Shown here: positions 36,701 through 42,968 of the stretch, piece by piece | How positions within the stretch are numbered: the first letter of the stretch is position 1 | Layout: every line of letters starts with the position of its first letter | DNA from: Thermoanaerobaculia bacterium | GTDB lineage: Bacteria; Acidobacteriota; Thermoanaerobaculia; Multivoradales; JAHZIX01 | Length of the DNA stretch: 64,000 bases | Direction: 5' to 3' | Assembly: GCA_027069135.1 (NCBI GenBank) | Contig: JALXFE010000539.1 | Location: 34,815-98,814 of the forward strand | Program-made: the position numbers and the translations under genes | The notes under the pieces: generated by a model | Database searches by the model: none | Told to the model about the DNA's origin: nothing | The model's input: only the letters and a program-made list of their open reading frames with translations

Positions 36701-39700
36701 AAGAAGCCACGGACCCGGAGTATTGGGTCCGTCATTTGCGCCATACGGTACGTTTCTCCGAGGGGCTCGAACGGCTCCTGGACGAGGGTGCTCCGGCCCT
36801 TGTGGAGGTTGGTCCCGGGCGGACTCTCTCGGCTCTGGTACGGCGGCGGGAACGGCGGTGGCCGATGGTGGTGTCGTTGCCCGGCGGTAAGCGTCGGGGG
36901 GAAGAGGTCGAGACTCTCCTCGAGGGCCTGGGAGCTCTGTGGAAAGCGGGGGTCGACATCCGGTGGGAGGGCTTCTACCGGCGCGAAGACCGGCGGCGGG
37001 TCGTCTTGCCGACCTATCCCTTCGAGCGCCGGAAGTATTTGGTCGAGCCCTCCCAGGCCTCGGCGGCGGGCCGCGAAGACCGGCTGCCGGCGAGCCTGGA
37101 GGAGAGCTTCTTCGTTCCTTCCTGGCGCCGCCGACCGGCGGTGGAAGAGGCGGCTACGGCCCAAGATACCGCCTGGCTCCTGGTGAGAAGCCCCGGGGGG
37201 CTCGCAGAACAGATCGCCGAGCTCCTGGAAGCCCGCCTGGAGGCGCGGGGAGCGAGCGTCTGGAGCTCCGAGCCACGGCGGCGAGCCGGCTGGGAGGAGT
37301 ACTTCCGAACCATCCCATCGACGCCCCGGCGGCTGCTCTTCTTGGACCCGGTCGAGGGCGTTCGCGGCGGGCTCCTGGAGCCCGATGCTTTCGCCTCAAA
37401 TCAGGAGCGAGCTCTCTATCCCTTTTTGGAGCTATCTCAAGCTTTGGCACAAGGCCCGGGACGCCTCGACGCTCCGGTGGAGCTCTTCGTCCTGACCACG
37501 GGTTTGGTGCAGCTCGACCAGCGGGACGCGGTGGAGCCTCATCTCTCACCGCTCCTGGGTCTGGCCAAGGTCCTCCAGCAGGAGCATCCGGCGGTGGCCT
37601 GTCGGTGTATCGACGTCGAGATTCCCTTGCCTCGTACCTTAGAGGCCACCACCGGCCTCGTCCTCCGAGAGCTTCACGCGGCTCCCCGGGATGGGGTTCT
37701 GATCGCCTTCCGGGGTGGCGAGCGGTGGGTCGAAGGGGTCGAACCGACGGTGCTCCCGCCGGCTGCGGAGCGCGAACCGCTCCTACCTCCCGGCAAGGTC
37801 GTCTTGATCACCGGTGGCCTCGGTGGTCTCGGCCTCACCTTGGCCGAGGCCTTGGGCACGACGGCAAAAGCTCGCCTGGTGTTGGTGGGTCGTTCCGCTT
37901 TTCCCCCTCGGGAGGGGTGGTCCCGGTGGCTGGCAGATCACGGTTTAGAGGATGCGACCAGCAAGAAGATCCGGCGGCTGCGAATCCTGGAGGAACGCGG
38001 CGTCGAGGTGCTCCTCGAGGCCGCGGACATCGCGGATCGCGAAGCCTTGGAGCTTCTGGTGCGGAAGGTCGAGCTGTCCCTGGGCCCCATCGACGGTGTG
38101 ATCCATGCTGCCGGGGTGGTAGGGGAGAGGGCCGCGGTCCCGTTCCTCTCCTTGGACCGCCGTCATCTGGAGGAGCAATTCCAGGCCAAGGTGTACGGTC
38201 TCCAGGCATTGGCCCAGGTCTTCGAGGCTCGCTCACCCCGCTTCATGATGGTCACCTCTTCCACCGCTGCCCTTCTCGGGGGGCTCTATTTCGGGGCCTA
38301 CGCAGCAGCCAACCTCTTTTCCGATACCTTCGCTCGCCGCCAGGGGCGTGGGGGAGGAGGGTGGGTCGCCGTCGATTGGGACGGTTTGCAGCTCGACGAC
38401 ACCCCGGGGACCGTCGCGTCGATGCCCTTGGCGCTGGACCGGAAGACGGTGGGTGAGGCTGTCCTTCGGCTCTTGAACCTGGATGCCACGAGGATTCCGG
38501 CCCAGGTTGCCGTGAGCCCCCGATGGCTGCCGGCGGAAATGGCGCGGTGGCTCGAGATCGGCGCCCTACGAGAGCGCTCAGCGCGACCGACGAGCTCACC
38601 CCGCCCGCGGGACGAAGAGGGTTTCGAGGCCCCGCGAGGGGAGGCCGAGGAGCGGCTCGCGGCGATCTGGGAAGAAGTCTTGGGGATCGCGCCGGTGGGG
38701 CGGGAAGACGACTTCTTCGACCTGGGTGGCCATTCCCTTCTGGCGACCCAGCTCCTGGCCCGTATCCGGGATGGGCTGGGGCATGAGCTCGACCTCTCCG
38801 ACGTCTTCGAGCATCCGACCGTGGCGGCGCTGGCGCAAATCCTTCAGGGGGGACAAGGATCCCGGCAGCGGCCACCCTTGGTCTCGGTGGACCGCCGCCG
38901 CCCGATGCCTCTCTCTTTCGCCCAGGAGCGCATGTGGTTGTTGTATCGCTTCGATCCTAAAGGCATCGCCTACAACCTGCCGGCGGCGATCCGCTTGCGA
39001 GGACCTTTGAAAGTCGAGGCCTTGCGGCGGGCCTACGGTGAGGTCGCCCGCCGCCACGAGATTCTTCGCAGCCGCTTTTTCGAGGTGGACGGCGTTCCCG
39101 TCCAGGAGGTCTTGGAGGCTGGCGAGTATCAGCTCCCGAAGGTCGATCTGCGCTGGCTCGGGGCCTCGGAGCGGGAGGCGGAGGTCCTGCGCCTGGGTCG
39201 GTTCGCCGGCCAGAAACCCTTTCGCTTGGAGCAGGGGGAAGTCTTTCGCAATCTGCTCCTGATCCTGGGCGACGAAGATCATGCTTTCGTCTCCGCTTGC
39301 CACCACATGGTGACGGACGGCTGGTCCGGTGGCCTCAGTATCCACGAGATCGCGGTGCTCTACCCGGCCTTCGCGGAGGGCCTTCCCTCGCCCCTCGAGG
39401 AACCGGCGTTTCAATACGGCGATTTTGCCCATTGGCAGAGAGATTGGTTGAAGGGGGAGGTCCTGGAGGGCCTGGTCGAAGCCTGGCGCCATCGCCTGAC
39501 TCCGCTACCGCCCCCCCTGGAGCTGCCGTCGGATCGCCCTCGCCGACGGGGCAAGGCGGCGGCGGGAAGGACTCAGTTCAGCGTCCCGTCAGATGTGCTC
39601 GGGGGACTTCGGGCCCTGGGATCCTCGGAGGAGGCCAGCTTGTTCATGCTGTCCATGGCCGTGTTCGTGGTCTTTCTCCACCGCTACACCGGAGCCAAAG

Positions 39701-41469
39701 ATCTGGCGGTGGGAACCCCAGTGGCCAATCGCCATCTGCCGGGAACGGAAGGCCTTCTCGGCGTCTTCATCAATACTCTGGTGTTGAGGACGGCGCCCCA
39801 CGGGGAATGCTCCTTTCGGAAGTTTCTCTCGCGGATCAAAGAAGTGAGCCTCGAGGCGTTTCGGCATCAGGACATGCCTTTCGACAAGCTCGTCGAAACC
39901 TTGCGACCGGAAAGGGACGCGGCGGGCCAAACACTCTTCCGGGCGCTCCTGGCTTTTAACCACGAACCGCCGGGCTCGCCCGCCCTCCCAGGGTTGGAGT
40001 TGGAAATCCTGGATCTCGGGGAAAGAGAGGACGAAGCGATGTTCGACCTCTCGGTCGGGTTAACGGATGAAGGGGATCATCTGAGCGGTTCCGTTCAATT
40101 CAACCAGGCTCTCTTCGACCCGACGACGGCCCGGCGATGGATGGGCAACCTCCGCCGTCTCTTTGGGTCGGCGGCCCAGTTTCCCGACACCCCGCTGGCG
40201 CGGCTCGACCTTCTGGGGGCCGGCGAACGGCATCAAGTCACCGTCGAAGGAGGTTTGTTGACCTCCGGACAACAGCAGCGCTTGAGAGGTCTTTGGCCCG
40301 CTGATGGGAAAGATCTGGACGAGCGCTACTGCGTGGTGGACGAAGCTTTATCGCCCCGCCCTTTGGGAGCCCGAGGACAGCTCGCTGTGATCGAGGCGCT
40401 GACCTACGACCCGGCTTCCCGGATTTGTCGAAAGGCCCAGCTGGACCTCCGCGGCAGGCTTCTCGCCCAAGGTCGCCTGAGTCTCGCCAAGACCCCGACG
40501 ACCCAGGAATCAGCGCCGGCCTCGGTGGCCGGTGAAGCCGTCGCCACGGAGAAGACCTGGGAGGAGATCGAGGACCGCAAGGCTCGCCTATCCCGTCGCC
40601 AGCAGGATCTCCTGGCCCGGCGTCTGGCCGGGAAGAAGAAACAGCCCCCGGCGGATCCGGATCGTGCCCTGGTACGAATTCGTCCGGAGGGGAACCAACC
40701 GCCGATCTTCTTCGTTCACGCCATAGGAGGCGACGTCACCTACTACCTGGACTTGGCCCAGGGGCTCGGTCGTGACCAGCCGTTCTTCGGCATCCAGGCT
40801 CCGGGCCTCGGCGGAGAGCTCATGCCTTTTGAGAGTCTGGAAGAGATGGCGGAAAAGTATGTCGAGGTGCTGCGCAGGACGCAGGCCGAGGGCCCCTATG
40901 TTCTCGGAGGCTGGTCGATGGGCGCGGTGGTGAGCTACGAGATGGCCCAGCAGCTGCGGCGTCAGGAGCAGGAGGTCAAGCTTCTCCTGCTCCTGGAGCC
41001 CTCGATTCCCACGGCGATCCAGGGATTCCCACCCGGGCAGGCTCTGTCTGCTTTGGCCCGGGACCTCGAATGCCTCGTCGGCGCTCCATTGGTCGCGGAG
41101 AAGGCCGTCCCCGGAGGGAGCCATCGAAAGCAGGTGGAAGCACTCCTGCACCAAGCCCGAACCGCCGGCTTGGAAGTTCCCGCCATGGAAGGGGATCTTT
41201 CCGACCGAGTGCTCTCGGTCTACGAAAACAACCTGGCTGTGCTGCAAGCCTATCGGCCGAAGGCCTACGCGGGGAACGTCATCATGGTCGCGGTCCGAGA
41301 CTCGGACGGAACGTCCCAAGGTTCAGCGCTCTATTGGCGGGACCTGGTGGGGCCGGGCCTAGATATCTATCGGGTGTCCGGGGATCACACCACCATGCTA
41401 AAACCGCCCCACGTTCAAGAGCTCGCGGCGATCCTACGCTTCTGCTTAACCCGATCTGAAATTCGCTAG
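27703..41469 (+). CDS. Hybrid NRPS-PKS terminal synthetase: C-A-T-C-A(Ser)-T-KS-AT-KR-T-C-(A relic)-TE
   Basis: At 4588 residues this is the largest protein here and ends the assembly line. Layout: C1 30-480 (HHIVADG from 165), A1 490-1020, T1 Ser 1072, C2 1130-1600 (HHIVSDG from 1275), A2 1610-2110, T2 Ser 2174, KS 2234-2665 (Cys 2406, His 2542), AT 2760-3060 (Ser 2857; HAFH near 2958, malonyl), KR 3130-3600 (Tyr 3533), T3 Ser 3678, C3 3725-4175 (HHMVTDG from 3867), TE 4325-4588 (GWSMG Ser 4405, His 4562). A1 code D-T-E-N-I-G-A-V-T-K resembles the ornithine code DMENLGLINK only in part. A2 code D-V-W-H-I-S-L-V-D-K is serine. Serine plus KS-AT-KR predicts a second statine-like unit. After C3 only a ~55-residue adenylation-like remnant (4207-4262) and a charged helix precede the TE; there is no carrier. 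The TE has Glu 4432 where the catalytic Asp is usual. Confidence 0.95.
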   Translation: MTSTADPAKTPGSTAERQRLARLLADRERAPRLYPLSSSQQRLWFLDRLEGTRGYSLHQALRLRGDLVLRGLEGAVVGLLRRHGALRTVIVEADGEPYQAVLPAETFEGARRVFFRVDLEAAREAAPGLLEKVLRKPFSLARGPLFRVLLLALGGEEHILLIHLHHIVADGASMQILAQDLAELYRAEIGGEAPRLEPLESDYGAYSRWQQRRLAGTEAERLVRFWRRTLEGAPPQLELPTDKPRPAKLSGAGDLLPFHVRPELLAAMEGRARQEGCTPFQVWMTAFLAFLLRLTDRRDLVVGIPVGGRTRSQLEGLVGFFINTLVLRCRVSPGDSFLDTLRRVVERSVEAFDHQELPFDRLVEAVQPPRDARFAPVVQVSFQVQSLPVEVPALVGLETERIELDPGTATLDLAVYLEGSGASSGSGSQGYVQSHRDLFDPGTVERWSRQFLTLADGAARRPATTLEALSLFGAAEIDQLRGEASPSPSTLGPSAPQGILQRIYAWVEEAPGAPALLFGGETWSYEELWRRSGEIATALAGHGVGVEDPVGVLSDRSPQQVAALLGILRRGAVYLPLDSSLPRDRLHFSLEDAGANIVVSDQEGCSRLASLEAFKAGALAILDWEEISEGAEIPRGETAGAERAHPSSGAYLIYTSGTTGRPKGVLVGRRALEDHCRAVAELYEISAGEGVLAFASVGFDTSLEQILPALTCGARVVLRPREMWGAAELWAEVTEKRIAVANLSTAYWKEMISQGAEEGRDLGGSSLRLLIVGGEAMTTGALAAWHRWVGADAPKLLNAYGPTEATVTATVGVTKSAPTARQISIGRPLVGRSAWVVDRRLGPVAERALGELALGGCLARGYVGLPASTAACFVPDPWALKAGERLYLTGDLARRRLDSTLEILGRRDRQLKLRGFRIEPAEIEAVLLGDGSVEQAAVVAKLRPGTPGAGAASGSEDRQLVAYVVAREAAEVPRLEEVLLERLSDRLPPYMVPTRVMLLERLPLTLNGKLDTRALPNPTEAPSKVPEPGVSRPLGRPTDSPLGELAMESWRHHLGVEKVRPEDDFFSLGGHSLLATRLVSTLGRSLGLEIPVAEIFDRPRFSDFVQRLGKLHRELHRQLHREFHRGGGSAAAAIQPVESPTHAFPLSFSQERLWFLDRLTPDSTLYNIAGRLRLRGDLDPSALGKSLALIEARHGSLRTVFHRRRGGPRQRVQPGRQDVLQRIDLAGLGARAEAAAARLADVAARRPFRLDRGPLWRAHLLKLGEGRHDLVVVLHHIVSDGWSQGVFFAELAHAYGAFSRGTQPRLAPLELQYSDYSVWQRDYLEGEVLDGLLRFWRSRLASAMADDSSGKRPEVAHLPTDRPRPVRQSFRGSLLRYRFSRSPGEPSLEEGLRHLGRRRGATLFMVLLAAFQALLYRLSGGREILLGTPVANRDRPEVADLIGFFVNTLVLRTTVQPNASFAEWVVTQRRAVLEAYAHQDLPFERLVGELAPHRDLGQAPLFQIMLTLQEGEMQVPSLEGLEASLDPLDSGTAKFDLSIYFRCAGEGLEAGFEYDRDLFDGTSVQRLAGQLEVLLRNALEDPDGALRGLALLTAAEAQQLRAEWNDSVRPFSPVMTLHGRVEAQVDRTPAATAVEMAEGEGRLTYAELDERANRLAHHLGRQGVAPEVRVGVLLERSLDLVVALVAVLKAGGAYIPLDPDYPEERLAFMARDARLGALISVEGLVAKLSGEGVGPSRTVLLDRDARSIGTSPRHRPTPSLGPENLAYIIYTSGSTGRPKGAMNSHRGIFNRLRWMQEAYGLGPEDKVLQKTPFSFDVSVWEFFWPLATGATLVMARPGGHGDPRYLAQTIQDCGITTLHFVPSMLQAFLTVPEARGCTGLRRIIASGEALARPLVERCHEVLAAQLHNLYGPTEAAVDVTSWPCRRGETGSVVIGRPIANTLVAVLDGDLNPVPVGAPGQLFLGGENLGRGYWGRGARTAEAFLPLPTGLAAEESPGQRLYATGDRVRWRIDGALEFLGRIDFQVKIRGQRIELGEVEAALLKLPKIRQAVAMVEEGPRGDAQVAAFLGGPGPALPDLWRQQLRRSLPEAMIPTRFVLRETLSLTPNGKVDRRALEALAEAPTDEPDLRSEREGSSRRNRPSGLEGQIADLWKRVLGRRHIPLDTSFFDLGGHSLLLVEVQTRLSEDLGHPVELVDLFQYPTVRELTRFLDPTVENAPVQQVQPRPPREDTEERSIAIVAMSGRFPGADSMEELWENLRAGKESISFFEDDELEISPFAPVNPKDPSFVGAGGVVEGADLFDAEVFEITPREAEILDPQQRVFLECSWQALERAGYDPRRYPHRIGVYAGMGIGSYLYTHVLASPKTLAATGGYAATLANDKDFLATRVAYKLGLKGPVVTVQSACSTSLVAVHLACRALRAGECELALAGGVTIRTPQKTGYLYQPSMILSPDGRCRPFDASAAGTVGGNGAGVVVLKRLSQALQDRDPIVAVIRGSAVNNDGSRKVGFTAPGVEGQRQVIVEALADARVEAASLSLIEAHGTGTELGDPIEVAALSQAFQDVEGRGSCALTSVKANLGHLDAAAGVAGLVKAALALEHRYLPPMAAFRAPNPHLDLASTPFFVPREGRPWENEGPLRAGVSSFGIGGTNAHVVLEEAPEAVLSASATSRQAQLLLLSAASKEALDAMSDNLAGALQGAQGADAEEGFLADTAFTLQFGRRRLPHRQAWVVRDLKGSVEALVSKKGRRGSLEEELEGRPVAFLFPGQGAQAAGMGAELYRREETYRQAVDLCCEALETPLKMDLRTLLLASPEDAEAAKALLRTQFAQPALFTVEYALAQLWMEWVGPPQALLGHSIGEYVAACIAGTLSLNDALRLVAARGRLMQTLPAGGMLSLPLSEEELEEALAAGPHLPGLELAAVNGPRSTVVSGPYPALDALEESLREAGHESRRLETSHAFHSAMMEPILEDFRGEVSRLSLAPPEIPFVSNLSARWIRDEEATDPEYWVRHLRHTVRFSEGLERLLDEGAPALVEVGPGRTLSALVRRRERRWPMVVSLPGGKRRGEEVETLLEGLGALWKAGVDIRWEGFYRREDRRRVVLPTYPFERRKYLVEPSQASAAGREDRLPASLEESFFVPSWRRRPAVEEAATAQDTAWLLVRSPGGLAEQIAELLEARLEARGASVWSSEPRRRAGWEEYFRTIPSTPRRLLFLDPVEGVRGGLLEPDAFASNQERALYPFLELSQALAQGPGRLDAPVELFVLTTGLVQLDQRDAVEPHLSPLLGLAKVLQQEHPAVACRCIDVEIPLPRTLEATTGLVLRELHAAPRDGVLIAFRGGERWVEGVEPTVLPPAAEREPLLPPGKVVLITGGLGGLGLTLAEALGTTAKARLVLVGRSAFPPREGWSRWLADHGLEDATSKKIRRLRILEERGVEVLLEAADIADREALELLVRKVELSLGPIDGVIHAAGVVGERAAVPFLSLDRRHLEEQFQAKVYGLQALAQVFEARSPRFMMVTSSTAALLGGLYFGAYAAANLFSDTFARRQGRGGGGWVAVDWDGLQLDDTPGTVASMPLALDRKTVGEAVLRLLNLDATRIPAQVAVSPRWLPAEMARWLEIGALRERSARPTSSPRPRDEEGFEAPRGEAEERLAAIWEEVLGIAPVGREDDFFDLGGHSLLATQLLARIRDGLGHELDLSDVFEHPTVAALAQILQGGQGSRQRPPLVSVDRRRPMPLSFAQERMWLLYRFDPKGIAYNLPAAIRLRGPLKVEALRRAYGEVARRHEILRSRFFEVDGVPVQEVLEAGEYQLPKVDLRWLGASEREAEVLRLGRFAGQKPFRLEQGEVFRNLLLILGDEDHAFVSACHHMVTDGWSGGLSIHEIAVLYPAFAEGLPSPLEEPAFQYGDFAHWQRDWLKGEVLEGLVEAWRHRLTPLPPPLELPSDRPRRRGKAAAGRTQFSVPSDVLGGLRALGSSEEASLFMLSMAVFVVFLHRYTGAKDLAVGTPVANRHLPGTEGLLGVFINTLVLRTAPHGECSFRKFLSRIKEVSLEAFRHQDMPFDKLVETLRPERDAAGQTLFRALLAFNHEPPGSPALPGLELEILDLGEREDEAMFDLSVGLTDEGDHLSGSVQFNQALFDPTTARRWMGNLRRLFGSAAQFPDTPLARLDLLGAGERHQVTVEGGLLTSGQQQRLRGLWPADGKDLDERYCVVDEALSPRPLGARGQLAVIEALTYDPASRICRKAQLDLRGRLLAQGRLSLAKTPTTQESAPASVAGEAVATEKTWEEIEDRKARLSRRQQDLLARRLAGKKKQPPADPDRALVRIRPEGNQPPIFFVHAIGGDVTYYLDLAQGLGRDQPFFGIQAPGLGGELMPFESLEEMAEKYVEVLRRTQAEGPYVLGGWSMGAVVSYEMAQQLRRQEQEVKLLLLLEPSIPTAIQGFPPGQALSALARDLECLVGAPLVAEKAVPGGSHRKQVEALLHQARTAGLEVPAMEGDLSDRVLSVYENNLAVLQAYRPKAYAGNVIMVAVRDSDGTSQGSALYWRDLVGPGLDIYRVSGDHTTMLKPPHVQELAAILRFCLTRSEIR
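31030..31077 (+). repeat. In-frame 12-bp tandem repeat in a T-C linker
   Basis: Four 12-bp units (31030-31041, 31042-31053, 31054-31065, 31066-31077) based on gagctccatcgg encode LHRE/LHRQ/LHRE/FHRG between T1 and C2 of the terminal synthetase. The last copy is the most diverged. Confidence 0.92.
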
Positions 41470-41589
41470 CAGCAACATGTTTCTCCGGGTCGATGATGGT
41501 ATCGATCAAAGTTGACTGGAAAGACCCTAAGGCTTGTGGTATACAATGGCCTTCTAATTGAGATCTCATGAGAGTCAAGGAGAACGCGG

Positions 41590-42939
41590 ATGCTGCTGGC
41601 CTCAATAGGAAAGTGTTGTAACAAAGAGTCCTCAGGCCGAAAGGTCACATTTTGGGGTGGGATCGCTGTCATCGGGCTAACATTGTTTTTGGGCTCGGCA
41701 CCTCATCTACAGGCAGAAGAAGAGAGCAGCAGTCTGGCTGCTCAAATCGCTGCTTCCACCAGCCTTCTCTCCCTTCGACAGGATGGAGACGGGGCTTCCG
41801 ATAGCGGATCTACAAGATCTTCTTATTGGGAAGACCATTTTCAAATCCATGGCTTTGTAACCTCCGCCTACCAGGAGGAGGATCCGGACGACACCGCTCC
41901 GTTCCGGTCGTCGGACGCCATCGTGCTGGGCTTGGATGAAGGTGGAACCCTCGATTATCGGACCGCAGCCCTACAACTTCGCTTCGATCCGAATCCGAAA
42001 AATACCTTCGTCCTGCAGGCGAGCCACCGGCGCCTCGGCGACAGTCCGTTGCGGGACGCGGAGGATGAAGTAGAGCTGGATTGGGCTTTTTATCAATATC
42101 ACTTCACCGACAACACCTCGATCAAAGTCGGCCGGGTACCAGTTCCCTTGGGGATCTTCAACGAATATCGGGATGTCGGAACGTTGTTGCCGTTCTTTCG
42201 CCCATCCTTCAACTTCTACCGCGAAGGCAGCTTTGTGAGTGAAACCGTGGACGGTGCGGTTTTTCACCATCGATTCGCCGCGGATAGCGATTGGAGTCTC
42301 GACTTTGACGCCTTCTTTGGGGAATGGGATCTACTGGAGTCCGGAGCGGCAAACGATGCGGCTTTGACGGAAGCGAAGGTCGATAGGGGATACGGAGTTC
42401 AACTGTGGTTGAATACTCCCGTTTCGGGTCTGCGTTTCGGTCTTGGCGGGCAATCCTACGATGTGGGCTCAGAGAGTGGGTTCAACAACGAGGAAGCGAA
42501 TTGGGATACATGGTATGCGTCTATCGACGGAGCTTTCGAGAAGTTCGTCGCCCGGGCCGAATACAAATTTCTTGAATTTCCTGTCAACAACAGCCTTTCC
42601 CCGGGCGGAGATGCCGAGACGGTAAACTATTATTACCAGCTCGGCTGGCTTCCCATTGAAAAAATTGGCTTCTATTGGCAGAGCGAGTTCGGGGATGTGA
42701 AGCAGACCAGTCGGGTGTTTGCCGAGCCTCTCGACTTCAATCAACGGGAAGATCAGGGCTTCTCGATCGTGTACTCACCCTTGCCCAACTTAGTTCTGAA
42801 GGCGGAGTACCATCAACAGAAGTTTGATTTGAGCACCGGGGTCGTTTTTGTGAGCCCACCGCCGAATTTTCAGATTCGTGTGCTCTTCGAGGAATTCGAG
42901 AGTGATTACTCGATCATCAGTCTATCTTTCAGTTTCTAA
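41590..42939 (+). CDS. Outer-membrane beta-barrel (porin-like) protein
   Basis: A 449-residue secreted protein. A signal peptide with hydrophobic core at about residues 22-38 ends near HLQA/EE. After an unordered acidic segment (40-80) the chain is built of short alternating amphipathic strands rich in Trp, Tyr and Phe. It ends in LSFSF, the terminal aromatic residue that marks outer-membrane barrels for BAM insertion. A KVGRVPVPLG stretch (~178-187) resembles porins of the phosphate-selective or carbohydrate type; I do not recognise a named family. The ATG has AAGGAG 7-8 bases upstream. It lies 120 bases after the thioesterase gene and 29 bases before the permease gene, so a role as the outer-membrane channel for the lipopeptide, or for its cleaved product, is a reasonable but unproven inference. 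Confidence 0.75.
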   Translation: MLLASIGKCCNKESSGRKVTFWGGIAVIGLTLFLGSAPHLQAEEESSSLAAQIAASTSLLSLRQDGDGASDSGSTRSSYWEDHFQIHGFVTSAYQEEDPDDTAPFRSSDAIVLGLDEGGTLDYRTAALQLRFDPNPKNTFVLQASHRRLGDSPLRDAEDEVELDWAFYQYHFTDNTSIKVGRVPVPLGIFNEYRDVGTLLPFFRPSFNFYREGSFVSETVDGAVFHHRFAADSDWSLDFDAFFGEWDLLESGAANDAALTEAKVDRGYGVQLWLNTPVSGLRFGLGGQSYDVGSESGFNNEEANWDTWYASIDGAFEKFVARAEYKFLEFPVNNSLSPGGDAETVNYYYQLGWLPIEKIGFYWQSEFGDVKQTSRVFAEPLDFNQREDQGFSIVYSPLPNLVLKAEYHQQKFDLSTGVVFVSPPPNFQIRVLFEEFESDYSIISLSFSF

Positions 42940-42968
42940 AGACTGAATTCGGGCTGTAAAGGGTAGGG

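Noticed and set aside
40230..40650. Hidden carrier domain between the last C domain and the TE
   Set aside because: No GGxS motif is present; the segment matches only fragments of an adenylation domain and a charged helix.
41511..41545. TTGACT...TATACA promoter for the barrel gene
   Set aside because: The spacing is 22 bases, too long for a standard promoter; the gene may be read from the operon or from an element I cannot identify.
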